Of a DNA stretch of 12,343 bases, positions 1 to 6,723 are shown piece by piece; positions within the stretch are counted from its first letter, which is position 1, and each line of letters begins with the position of its first letter. The stretch covers positions 1 to 12,343 of the forward strand of contig CAMBES010000031.1 in the NCBI GenBank assembly GCA_945865855.1, in the 5' to 3' direction. Origin of the DNA: Rhizobium sp. Q54. Its GTDB lineage: Bacteria > Pseudomonadota > Alphaproteobacteria > Rickettsiales > UBA1997. Made by a program: the position numbers and the translations under genes. The notes under the pieces were generated by a model. The model did no database searches. It was not told the DNA's origin and saw only the letters and a program-made list of their open reading frames with translations.

Positions 1-518
1 CTTTGGTAAGATTTGAGATACAAATCATTCACAACCTTCTTCCACCTACTGGCATATGGCGTAAACATTATGTAGGGCTTCTTATCATCTTTTAAAATCT
101 CATCTTTTTCAAAGATTACATGATCTTTGATGCCCTTAAAATCAATTCCTTTGGCCTTTAGCAATTCGTAAATTTCTTTATCGCGATTCCTTGCATATGG
201 CTCATAATCGCGATTCGCAAATACTGCGTTAATTTTGTAATCACTCAGCAGCTCTTCAAAAACCTCCAACGGATTGCCGTAAAAAATTTTAAGAGAAGAT
301 CCAAAAACCTCTAACTCGCTTTTTAAACGAGTAACTTCCTGATGAATAAATAAAACCCGAGCATCTCTTTTGTTTGTAAGCTTATCCAAGATTTTGCGAT
401 CAAAAATAAAAATTGGCAAAACAGAAGAGTCTGATTTTAAAGCACTCCACAGCCCAGCATTATCCCAAAGCCTAAGATCGCGACGAAACCAAAAAATTGT
501 GACCGGAGATTTCGACAA
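1..518 (-). CDS. phrB: Deoxyribodipyrimidine photolyase, N-terminal part (runs off left edge)
   Basis: Light-dependent repair of cyclobutane pyrimidine dimers. Only about 172 residues are inside the window. They match the N-terminal Rossmann-like antenna domain: the opening TIFWFRRDLRLWDN block (residues 7-20) is the family signature, followed by a conserved NRDYEPYARNRD segment and a PYIMFTPYASRWK segment that normally ends the antenna domain. The FAD-binding catalytic half lies beyond base 1. No ATG or GTG is available: going upstream, the frame meets a stop at 555-557, and the only plausible start is TTG at 516-518, giving MSKSPVTIFWF. That TTG lies 4 bases after the stop of the upstream lipoprotein gene, so translation is probably coupled to it. 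Third gene of a minus-strand operon. Photolyase versus a photolyase-like cryptochrome cannot be settled without the C-terminal half. Confidence 0.93.
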   Translation of the reverse strand, partial: MSKSPVTIFWFRRDLRLWDNAGLWSALKSDSSVLPIFIFDRKILDKLTNKRDARVLFIHQEVTRLKSELEVFGSSLKIFYGNPLEVFEELLSDYKINAVFANRDYEPYARNRDKEIYELLKAKGIDFKGIKDHVIFEKDEILKDDKKPYIMFTPYASRWKKVVNDLYLKSYQ

Positions 519-522
519 GGAT

Positions 523-1053
523 TTAGAGTTTTTTAAATGAGATGGAAAGGGTTCCTACACGAAAACCAAATTTAGTCATTTGAGAGACGTTAATCGCAGT
601 TTTTTCATCAACGAGATAGATCCAATCGATTAAGCGAATGTCATACTTCTTGCCGTCAACATCCACTTTCAAAATATAATCCATTTTCATGGCATTACCA
701 TATTGCTCACCTTTAGCAATGCCTACAGTATCATGAGCTTTGGCGGTAAAATTATTATCATCAGACAACTTAATTTCCCAAATACGACGATCAGTTTTGC
801 CATCAGAGAAAATAAAATCTTCTTCAAGCCTTCCTTCGTTTTCCTTCCAGGTACCGATCATTTTTACGGTAAAAGTTTTAATTACCTCGCCGCTACGATT
901 TTGAAGAATTCCCTGCGCCTCAAGCGGGCCATTTAGGTAATTTCTAATATCGAGTTTTGGTGAGTTTTTTGTGTAAATTTTTGGATCAATAGCAGAAGAA
1001 CATCCGAATAATAAGTTTAGAGACATAATGGTTGCGATAATTTTAAGTTTCAT
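523..1053 (-). CDS. DUF3833-family outer-membrane-type lipoprotein
   Basis: A 176-residue protein of unknown biochemical function. The N-terminus is a lipoprotein signal (MKLKIIATIMSLNLLFGC) with an LFGC lipobox, so Cys18 should be lipidated. The mature part matches my memory of DUF3833: LDIRNYLNGPLEAQGILQNRSG, a TFTVKMIGTW strand, EDFIFSDGKTDRRIWEI, an IDWIYLVDEKTAINVSQMTKFGFRVG block and a terminal FKKL. The predicted fold is mostly beta. The start ATG overlaps the last 11 bases of the MFS gene, and the stop is 4 bases from the photolyase start, so the three genes form one transcript. In other proteobacteria DUF3833 genes sit next to photolyase, cyclopropane-fatty-acid synthase-like and DUF1365/DUF2878 genes in light- or singlet-oxygen-induced clusters; that is known context, while the role here is inference. 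Confidence 0.88.
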   Translation of the reverse strand: MKLKIIATIMSLNLLFGCSSAIDPKIYTKNSPKLDIRNYLNGPLEAQGILQNRSGEVIKTFTVKMIGTWKENEGRLEEDFIFSDGKTDRRIWEIKLSDDNNFTAKAHDTVGIAKGEQYGNAMKMDYILKVDVDGKKYDIRLIDWIYLVDEKTAINVSQMTKFGFRVGTLSISFKKL

Positions 1054-2317
1054 AAATTGGGAATTTTTTTGTAAAAAAAATAAGATTAAAAATTGTTAAA
1101 GTTTTCAAAATACAGGGCAGTAAGGCGTAAAAAAAAGAAATGCCAACCGCGCCTTCCGCCACTAATGATCCGGGCTTGTATCCCGACAATCCAAGAAAAA
1201 TTAAACTAGTTGAGGCGGCGATCATCAAGCTCATTTTTGTCGTCAAATTCCACCATGCAAAATAAGATGATGTCATCTCTTTTTTCTCAGAAGTTATTTT
1301 GGCTAAAATTGTTGGGGGCATGATTAAATCAGCTCCCAAAAAAGCTCCGGAAAAAAAGCAAACAAGGTAGAAATAAACGGCATTCTCAGAAGTTAAGAAA
1401 TAGGCAAAAGAGAATGTTAAAACTGATCCAAAGATAGAAATAATCCACGAGTGAATAATTCCAAATCTATTTGCGAGATATTTCCAAAAAGGAATGAAGC
1501 AACAAGCGGAAAGAAAATAGAGTGATAAAAACAAACCAAGACTTTCTTCCATTTTTAGAACGTCACGAACATAAAAATTTAAGTTTGCCGCTGGTAAGCT
1601 TACGGCTATTCCGTTTAGAAGAAAAATTCCCAAGAAGGCCAGAAAACTTTTGTCATGAAAAATCTTAAAAAATTCGATCTTTGATTGTTTGTGGGGATTT
1701 TCGGCTTTTTCATGAATTTTTACTTTGGAAAAAAATCCAAAAGTCGCCAGCAGAATAAGAGCTGCAAAAACAAAGCTTAGTGCCGTGTAGATATAATCAG
1801 AATCTATGTGAAAAAATTGAGCAAAAATTACTGGAAGCAGAAAAGCAAAAATCATTCCTATGACGCCAAACATCTCTTTAAAAGAATTAATCAAAATTCG
1901 CTGCTCATCATTCTTGGCGATAATCGCGGCAAGAGATTCAAAATTTATGATAGCGAAATTAAAGCAGGTGTAAGTAGCGATTAAAGAGCAGCTAAACCAC
2001 AAAATTGACAGATTCTTATCAAGAGATTCTGGGGGATTAAAAACCAAATAAAATGCAACGCATAGTAAGGTTGTTGAGAAGTAGATAATTTTTTTACGGC
2101 TGAATTTTTTTTGCGAAAGTGAGTCAGAAAAATAACCAATTAGCGGGTCTTGCAGAGCATCAATTATGCGAATAAATATAAGCAAGAAGCCAATAGTGGC
2201 GAGGTTTATATCAAATTTTCTGGCATAAAAATCGCTGATATTGAGATAGATTGGAATCCCCACAAAAGCGAGCGGTAGCGCCAAGAATGAAAAGAAGAAG
2301 GTTTGTGATTTTAGCAT
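1043..2317 (-). CDS. MFS transporter, GPH (sugar:cation symporter / MelB-like) type
   Basis: A 424-residue inner-membrane protein with about 12 hydrophobic segments, the usual length for the GPH branch of the major facilitator superfamily. The segment RIIDALQDPLIGYFSD (about residues 50-65) is the MelB-type helix II/loop signature, whose aspartates take part in cation coupling in characterised members. The substrate cannot be read from sequence. It is the first gene of a minus-strand operon and overlaps the DUF3833 lipoprotein gene by 11 bases. A GPH-type symporter is also found in photo-oxidative stress gene sets of other alphaproteobacteria (from memory), so it may export or import something other than a sugar here. 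No strong ribosome binding site is visible before the ATG at 2315-2317, and I found no convincing promoter in the upstream region. Confidence 0.88.
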   Translation of the reverse strand: MLKSQTFFFSFLALPLAFVGIPIYLNISDFYARKFDINLATIGFLLIFIRIIDALQDPLIGYFSDSLSQKKFSRKKIIYFSTTLLCVAFYLVFNPPESLDKNLSILWFSCSLIATYTCFNFAIINFESLAAIIAKNDEQRILINSFKEMFGVIGMIFAFLLPVIFAQFFHIDSDYIYTALSFVFAALILLATFGFFSKVKIHEKAENPHKQSKIEFFKIFHDKSFLAFLGIFLLNGIAVSLPAANLNFYVRDVLKMEESLGLFLSLYFLSACCFIPFWKYLANRFGIIHSWIISIFGSVLTFSFAYFLTSENAVYFYLVCFFSGAFLGADLIMPPTILAKITSEKKEMTSSYFAWWNLTTKMSLMIAASTSLIFLGLSGYKPGSLVAEGAVGISFFYALLPCILKTLTIFNLIFFTKKFPIYET

Positions 2318-2695
2318 GATTCGGGTGCGTTTTTATTTTTTATGAGATTACGACCCTCAAAAACTAGACTCCATTTTCCCAGATTTAGAGTTCTATTTTT
2401 AAATATTCTTAGAAGTAAAACATTCCAAGAGACCCGAGGAATAATTACTGTTCATCTTTAAAAAAACACGCAGCTCTCAAAGCGAAAAAAGGAGGCAAAG
2501 TAATTTGCTCAAATTGGATTAAAACTCTGATTCTTTCTCGCAATAATTTATCAGCGAAGAAGGCCGATTTTATTGAGTTGTCACTGGATCTTTATTGAAA
2601 AAACCTCGTAATAAAGAGGCTAACAAGCGACTTTTTTTCTTTGGATTGAGGCGTCAAAATTAAGTTTTATTTTTCTCGCAAGCTCTATCTGACTA

Positions 2696-2755
2696 AAGAT
2701 AAGAAAAATGGTGTCTAGCTCTGTAGCTAATAATATTGCGAACTCCCCTTATCTT
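2696..2755. repeat. Nested inverted repeats (possible structured RNA)
   Basis: AAGATAAG at 2696-2703 pairs perfectly with CTTATCTT at 2748-2755. Inside the 44-base loop, TAGCT (2716-2720) pairs with AGCTA (2725-2729) around a CTGT loop. No T-run follows, so it is not a standard terminator. It could be part of a small RNA or untranslated leader, or chance pairing in AT-rich DNA. Confidence 0.35.
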
Positions 2756-2757
2756 CT

Positions 2758-2786
2758 TTGTTATGTCTGGCATGAATTACTAAATT
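2758..2786 (+). promoter_or_regulatory. Possible sigma-70 promoter of cysQ
   Basis: TTGTTA (2758-2763) and TAAATT (2781-2786) are separated by 17 bases; each hexamer matches the consensus at 4 of 6 positions. The start of transcription would be about 2792, leaving a leader of roughly 43 bases before the cysQ ATG. In AT-rich DNA such matches are common, so this is only a candidate. Confidence 0.3.
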
Positions 2787-2803
2787 GCTGGCCGTTAGTA
2801 ATT
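2775..2803. repeat. 9-bp perfect inverted repeat upstream of cysQ (operator or attenuator candidate)
   Basis: AATTACTAA (2775-2783) and TTAGTAATT (2795-2803) are perfect inverted copies around an 11-base GC-richer loop. The left arm overlaps the candidate -10 box of cysQ, so a dimeric repressor could bind here. Alternatively the RNA hairpin, followed by TTTTCC, could be a weak terminator or leader structure. Confidence 0.4.
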
Positions 2804-2834
2804 TTCCAAAGCCAACCCCAACCAATGCAAATTA

Positions 2835-3680
2835 ATGTCTAATTTTTTTACCAAGCTACAAATTGAAAAGATTGCTAATTTAGCTCTCGAGGCCGGAGAA
2901 ATCGCGGCACATTCTTTTGAGACAAAGGATTTTTTAGTCACAAAAAAAGCAGATGGCTCTGGCGTTACTTCTGCTGACATTGCCGTGAGTAAATTTCTGC
3001 GCAAACATCTACAAAATGAATTTCCGCTAATTCCAATTATTTGTGAAGAGGGCGAATTGCGCGAGTTTTCTGGTGAGATTTTTTTTCTGATCGACCCGAT
3101 TGATGGCACGTCTAGCTTCATTAAAGGCGATGTCGAGTTTTGCGTAAATATCGCTTTGGTAAAAAATAAAAAACCAATTTTTGGCTTAATTTATGCTCCA
3201 CTTTTTGAAGGGGGAAAGATGGCTTTTAGTAATGAAAATAATCAGGTCATGCTTCGACAAACTCATCATAATAATTTGTGTCGTCGCGTCGATTTTGTCG
3301 AAGTAGAATCTTTAGATAATCAATTACTAATAATCACCAGCTCTCGCTCAAAAGATCGAGATGTTGCAAATTGCATTGCGCAAATTTGTCCGGGATTTTC
3401 ACAAAATTTTACCACCGAAAAACTTTCTTCAGCGATTAAATTCTTTCGTTTGCTTGAAGGTAATGCAGATCTCTATTTGCATTTTCGTCCATCAATGGAA
3501 TGGGATACTGCGGCCGGACAGGCTTTGGTGGAGATGCTTGGAGGTGAGGTAAAAAAACTAACCAAAGGATCCAAGGTCGGAGAGAATATTACTTATAAAA
3601 AAACTACTTTTGAGAACTCGCCTTTTATTGCTTTTATAAGTAAGAATATCCGCCATTTGGGCAAGATCGAGACCCAATAA
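2835..3680 (+). CDS. cysQ: 3'(2'),5'-bisphosphate nucleotidase (inositol monophosphatase superfamily)
   Basis: Likely hydrolyses 3'-phosphoadenosine 5'-phosphate (PAP) to AMP, clearing an inhibitor of sulfur metabolism and RNA degradation. It is 281 residues, normal for the family. Metal-site residues are visible: E71-E72 in ICEEGE, D87, D90, G91 and T92 in IDPIDGTSSF, and W223-D224 in MEWDTAAGQALVE. The sequence FIKG...EFCVNIALV just after the DPIDGT motif is typical of CysQ rather than of true inositol monophosphatases, which have a different residue pattern there. The ATG at 2835 is the first in frame. A 4-codon reading frame (ATG at 2825) overlaps this start and may only be chance. The gene is alone on its strand, with a minus-strand gene ending just downstream. 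No sulfate-assimilation genes are nearby. Confidence 0.9.
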   Translation: MSNFFTKLQIEKIANLALEAGEIAAHSFETKDFLVTKKADGSGVTSADIAVSKFLRKHLQNEFPLIPIICEEGELREFSGEIFFLIDPIDGTSSFIKGDVEFCVNIALVKNKKPIFGLIYAPLFEGGKMAFSNENNQVMLRQTHHNNLCRRVDFVEVESLDNQLLIITSSRSKDRDVANCIAQICPGFSQNFTTEKLSSAIKFFRLLEGNADLYLHFRPSMEWDTAAGQALVEMLGGEVKKLTKGSKVGENITYKKTTFENSPFIAFISKNIRHLGKIETQ

Positions 3681-3737
3681 ATAAAGCTTCAGAGATTTAC
3701 AATTCTCCTGATCAGCAAAATATTGTGGAGAGGTGAG

Positions 3738-4718
3738 TTATTTTTTAGCCTCTGCTTTTGGGGCTATTTTCATTTCTCTAAAATAACGCTCAGCGCCTGG
3801 ATGTAATGAAGCCGAGTTACCTTCTTTGATCATGTCCTCTTTCTTTAAATTAGAAAAGACAGGGTGAAGAGTTTTGAAATTATCAAAATTTTCCATCACT
3901 GCTTTGGTGATATTGTAAACCACATCAGCGCTTTGCTTATCTGAAGTTACGATTGCGGCTTTAACACCAAAACTTGTGATGTCATTGGCATTTCCAGCAT
4001 ACATTCCGCCTGGGATCACGGCCTTAACGTAAAATGGATTTTTCTCGATCAACTTATCAAGAGTCACCGGATCGATTGGAATAATTTTTATCTTACAAGT
4101 TTGAGTAGCTTCTTGCAAAACTCCATTCGGATTGCCGGCAACGTAAATCATTACATCAATCTTGCCGTCACACAATGCTCTAGGCTGCTCAGATGGCTGA
4201 AGATAAGTAATCGCAGCGAAATCTTGTTTTTTCCAACCCTTAGCTTCCATCAACACTTCTGTTGTTGCATAAACACCTGAGCCTTCTGGTCCAAAGTTTA
4301 TTTTTTTACCAAAAATATCATCCAACTTAGTCATTTTAGAATTTTCTAAAACCGCGATTGAAAAGGTCTCAGAATAAAGAGACATAACCGAGCGCAATTC
4401 TTTAAACGGTTTTTGATCAGCGAAAAATCCGGTGCCATTATAAGCGTGATATTGCCAATCTGATTGCACGATTCCAAAATCAATCGCGCCATTACGAATA
4501 GCATTAAGATTAGATACTGAACCTCCGGTTGACTCAACTGAACAACGAATTCCATGCTCCTTGCGACCGCGATTTACTAAGCGACAAATTGCTCCACCAG
4601 CTGGGTAATAAACACCTGTAATCGCACCAGTTCCAATTGAAACATAACGCGTCGCTGCAAAAGACTCTTCTGTTAAAAAACAAATGCAGGCAAAAACGAT
4701 TAGGAATAGTTTTTTCAT
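3738..4718 (-). CDS. TAXI-family TRAP transporter solute-binding protein
   Basis: Periplasmic substrate receptor of 326 residues. A cleavable signal peptide (residues 1-21, ending SFA before ATRYVSIGTG) is clear. The mature protein shows family marks: YVSIGTGAITGVYYPAGGAICRL, STGGSVSNLNAIRNGAIDFGIVQSD, INFGPEGSGVYATTEVLMEA, and the C-terminal LHPGAERYFREM. Known TAXI receptors bind glutamate or 2-oxoglutarate in a few cases; the ligand here is unknown. The fused DctQM membrane subunit that should work with it is not beside it in this window, so the receptor is an orphan unless the permease is elsewhere. It is transcribed away from an acidic amino acid / dicarboxylate symporter, which hints at a related substrate but does not prove it. 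No strong Shine-Dalgarno sequence is seen. The lysine-rich tail (PKAEAKK) is unusual but short. Confidence 0.92.
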   Translation of the reverse strand: MKKLFLIVFACICFLTEESFAATRYVSIGTGAITGVYYPAGGAICRLVNRGRKEHGIRCSVESTGGSVSNLNAIRNGAIDFGIVQSDWQYHAYNGTGFFADQKPFKELRSVMSLYSETFSIAVLENSKMTKLDDIFGKKINFGPEGSGVYATTEVLMEAKGWKKQDFAAITYLQPSEQPRALCDGKIDVMIYVAGNPNGVLQEATQTCKIKIIPIDPVTLDKLIEKNPFYVKAVIPGGMYAGNANDITSFGVKAAIVTSDKQSADVVYNITKAVMENFDNFKTLHPVFSNLKKEDMIKEGNSASLHPGAERYFREMKIAPKAEAKK

Positions 4719-4804
4719 CTATTAAAGGAAATTTTTAAAGGAACGAAGCTGCCAAAGATTGGGTCGTTTTTTTAAATGTCAATTTTCACAACTCCGCAAA
4801 ATCT

Positions 4805-4820
4805 TGTCAGTAATTTGACA
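4805..4820. promoter_or_regulatory. Inverted repeat TGTCA-N6-TGACA, possible operator
   Basis: TGTCA (4805-4809) and TGACA (4816-4820) form an inverted repeat whose right arm is the -35 box of the symporter promoter. Another TGTCA lies at 4777-4781. The placement fits a regulator controlling the symporter, and perhaps the divergent TAXI gene, but no regulator is known. Confidence 0.35.
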
Positions 4821-4843
4821 TTAGGGAAGTCGCTTTTTACGTT
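4815..4843 (+). promoter_or_regulatory. Sigma-70 promoter of the symporter-lolA unit
   Basis: A perfect TTGACA (4815-4820) is followed after 17 bases by TACGTT (4838-4843), which keeps the three most conserved -10 positions (first T, A and final T). Transcription would start near 4850, giving a leader of about 47 bases before the ATG at 4897. This is the best housekeeping-type promoter I see in the window. Confidence 0.55.
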
Positions 4844-4896
4844 CTACCATCCACGCTTAATCATAGCTCGATCCCTAACACTTAAAAATTAAAAAA

Positions 4897-6123
4897 ATGA
4901 AACTTTGGCAACAGGTTCTTATTGGTCTTGCTTTGGGTATTGTTGCAGGAGTTCTTCTGGGCGAACAAGCTGCCGGTTTAAAAATTTTCGGCACTGTTTT
5001 TATTAGCCTAATCAAGATGGTCATCGTTCCATTGATTTTTTTCGCTCTCCTTTCCGGGATAACCTCAATGAATGGCGCAGGAAACTTTACTAGAGTTGGC
5101 CTCAAAGGTTTTTCTGCTTACATTTTTACTGCCATTTTTGCTGTATTAATTGGCCTTGCTGCTGGAACAATTTTTCAGCCTGGCGCTGGCGTAGATCTTC
5201 ATTCAATGATTGGATCCGAAGAAATTGCCCCGATTGTCGCAACTAAGGCCCCGCCAACAATTTCTGAATTTTTACTTGGTTTGATTCCAACAAATCCAAT
5301 CAATGCAATGGCCACCGACAACTTTTTGCAGATCATTATTTTTTCGATCTTCACCGGGATTGTAATCAACATGGTCGGTGAAAAAGCTAAGCCGCTTAAA
5401 GAAATTATTTATTCTGCTTCACAAGTTACTTTCCGAATGATTGAGATCATCGTGAAGCTTGCGCCCTTTGGTGTATTTGGCTTCATCTCCTGGATTGTTG
5501 GAACGCAAGGCCTGGAAGCTTTAGAAGCTCTCGGCAAATTAGTTGTTACAGTTTTGGCCGCTTGCGCTTTCCAATATTTAATTTTTGGCGTGATGATTTT
5601 GGTATTTGCCAAAATTTCTCCCCTGCCTTTTTACCGCAAAATTCTTGTTACTCAGTCTCTTGCTTTCGCAACTAGCAGCAGCAAAGCAACGCTCTCAACA
5701 GCAATGAGCCAACTTCAAGAAAGAATGGGCGTTTCTAAATCTAACTCCAATTTTTTACTACCGCTTGGTGTCTGCATTAACATGGACGGAACTGCGATTT
5801 ATCTCGGCATTTGCGCTCTATTCTTCGCTCAAGCCTACGGAATTGATCTAACTACTCAGAACTACATCATGTTAGTTCTAACCTGCACTCTCGGCTCAAT
5901 CGGTGCCGCTGGAATTCCTAGTGGCTCAATCATTTTCATGGGAATGGTTTTAAGCTCAGTCGGTTTACCACTCGAAGGAATCGGCATCATTCTTGGTGTC
6001 GATCGAGTTTTAGACATGGTGCGCACAACCATCAACATTACCGGAGACAGCGCAATCACCCTCATCGTCGACAAGAGCGAAGGCGGGCTGAATGAAAAAC
6101 TTTACTACAAGAAGAATGTTTAA
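4897..6123 (+). CDS. Dicarboxylate/amino acid:cation symporter (GltP/EAAT-like)
   Basis: A 408-residue inner-membrane carrier of the DAACS family, coupling uptake of an acidic amino acid or C4-dicarboxylate to Na+ or H+. Family marks are present: the serine-rich re-entrant loop (S260-S262, then KATL), NMDGT at 295-299 in the ion-binding helix 7, GAAGIPSG at 336-343 in the second re-entrant loop, and helix 8 DRVLDMVRTTINITGD (369-384). D373, R376, N380 and D384 sit at the same spacing as the substrate/cation residues D394, R397, N401 and D405 of archaeal GltPh. That helix 8 pattern favours aspartate/glutamate over the DctA type of succinate carrier. The first re-entrant loop lacks the arginine seen in GltPh, as in animal EAATs. 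A good promoter lies upstream. The end overlaps the start of lolA, so the two are probably cotranscribed although their functions are unrelated. Confidence 0.92.
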   Translation: MKLWQQVLIGLALGIVAGVLLGEQAAGLKIFGTVFISLIKMVIVPLIFFALLSGITSMNGAGNFTRVGLKGFSAYIFTAIFAVLIGLAAGTIFQPGAGVDLHSMIGSEEIAPIVATKAPPTISEFLLGLIPTNPINAMATDNFLQIIIFSIFTGIVINMVGEKAKPLKEIIYSASQVTFRMIEIIVKLAPFGVFGFISWIVGTQGLEALEALGKLVVTVLAACAFQYLIFGVMILVFAKISPLPFYRKILVTQSLAFATSSSKATLSTAMSQLQERMGVSKSNSNFLLPLGVCINMDGTAIYLGICALFFAQAYGIDLTTQNYIMLVLTCTLGSIGAAGIPSGSIIFMGMVLSSVGLPLEGIGIILGVDRVLDMVRTTINITGDSAITLIVDKSEGGLNEKLYYKKNV

Positions 6124-6706
6124 AAAGTTAGTGCTAAGTGCTTGGTGCTTAGCGCTAAGCCTTTCTCCTTGTTACGCCACAGAAGATTTAACACAAATCG
6201 AATCTTACCTTAATAACATCAAAAACATCTCGGCTGATTTCACCCAGCAATCTGAAAGTGGAACGGTTGCAGGAAAATTTTACCTCGCGCGCAATTCTGA
6301 AACCGCCGGAAAAATGCGCGTAGAATATTTAGCTGAGCCAAAAATCGTAATCGTAGTTAATGGCGCAGTTCTTTCTTATTTTGATGTTGAGCTCGATGAA
6401 ATCTCGCATCTTAGCACCAACACAACTCCCGCATCTTTTTTAACTCGACCAAATATTTCCTTTGCGGCGAAAGACATCGAGGTCACTAAAGTTGAAAAAG
6501 AACCTAATCAAATAAGCATTTCTTTGGTCAAAAAAAATCGTAAAGATGCCGGAGAATTCACGCTCATTTTCGACTTAAATCCGCTGCGCTTCATTAAAAT
6601 GAAAGTTAAAAATGATCTCGAGCAAATCGTCACGGTTACTCTCTCTAACATTGATTTCAAAAGCACGATTCCAAATAAAAGTTTTGTAATCAGTCGTAAG
6701 AAATAA
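6092..6706 (+). CDS. lolA: Outer-membrane lipoprotein carrier protein LolA
   Basis: Periplasmic chaperone that takes lipoproteins released by LolCDE and carries them across to the outer membrane. The longest form is 204 residues. After the signal peptide come IESYLNNIKNISADFTQQSESGTVAGKFYLARN..GKMRVEYLAEPKIVIVVNGAVLSYFD, the standard LolA N-terminal beta-sheet pattern, and later SLVKKNRKDAGEFTLIFDLNPLRFIKMKVKND. Two starts are possible: ATG 6092, or ATG 6116 (residue 9), which gives the tidier signal peptide MFKKLVLSAWCLALSLSPCYA and overlaps the symporter stop (6121-6123) by 8 bases. I keep the longer form as an outer limit but slightly prefer 6116. The hydrophobic core of the signal peptide is encoded by a tandem heptamer repeat. 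tolR starts 17 bases downstream. Confidence 0.88.
   Translation: MKNFTTRRMFKKLVLSAWCLALSLSPCYATEDLTQIESYLNNIKNISADFTQQSESGTVAGKFYLARNSETAGKMRVEYLAEPKIVIVVNGAVLSYFDVELDEISHLSTNTTPASFLTRPNISFAAKDIEVTKVEKEPNQISISLVKKNRKDAGEFTLIFDLNPLRFIKMKVKNDLEQIVTVTLSNIDFKSTIPNKSFVISRKK
6131..6158 (+). repeat. Four tandem 7-bp repeats inside the lolA signal-peptide codons
   Basis: Four head-to-tail heptamers are visible: GTGCTAA, GTGCTTG, GTGCTTA, GCGCTAA. They encode most of the hydrophobic core VLSAWCLALS. Seven is not a multiple of three, so loss or gain of one unit would shift the lolA frame. Confidence 0.75.
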
Positions 6707-6723
6707 CCGTCGAATAGTGACAA

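Larger units (their letters stand above)
2318..2834. other. 517-base intergenic region between the divergent MFS operon and cysQ
   Basis: No gene I can support lies here. All frames break often; the longest stretches are about 30 codons without a proper start. The left part must carry the minus-strand promoter of the MFS operon, but only poor matches are visible. The right part (2696-2803) has nested inverted repeats, listed separately, and a possible cysQ promoter. A GGAGG at about 2491 has no usable start codon at the right distance except an ATT. The region could hold a small RNA or a decayed gene. Confidence 0.5.

Noticed and set aside
2484..2590. Small gene after the GGAGG near 2491
   Set aside because: The open frame of about 29 codons would need an ATT start, and the TTG alternative stops after five codons.
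2795..3121. A 108-codon minus-strand frame over the start of cysQ
   Set aside because: It lies antisense to the conserved CysQ domain, including the DPIDGT motif region, and its peptide resembles no family I know.
3703..3732. Possible terminator between cysQ and the TAXI gene (TCTCC ... GGAGA)
   Set aside because: The stem is only 5 bp with a loop of about 18 bases, and no clean T-run follows in either direction.
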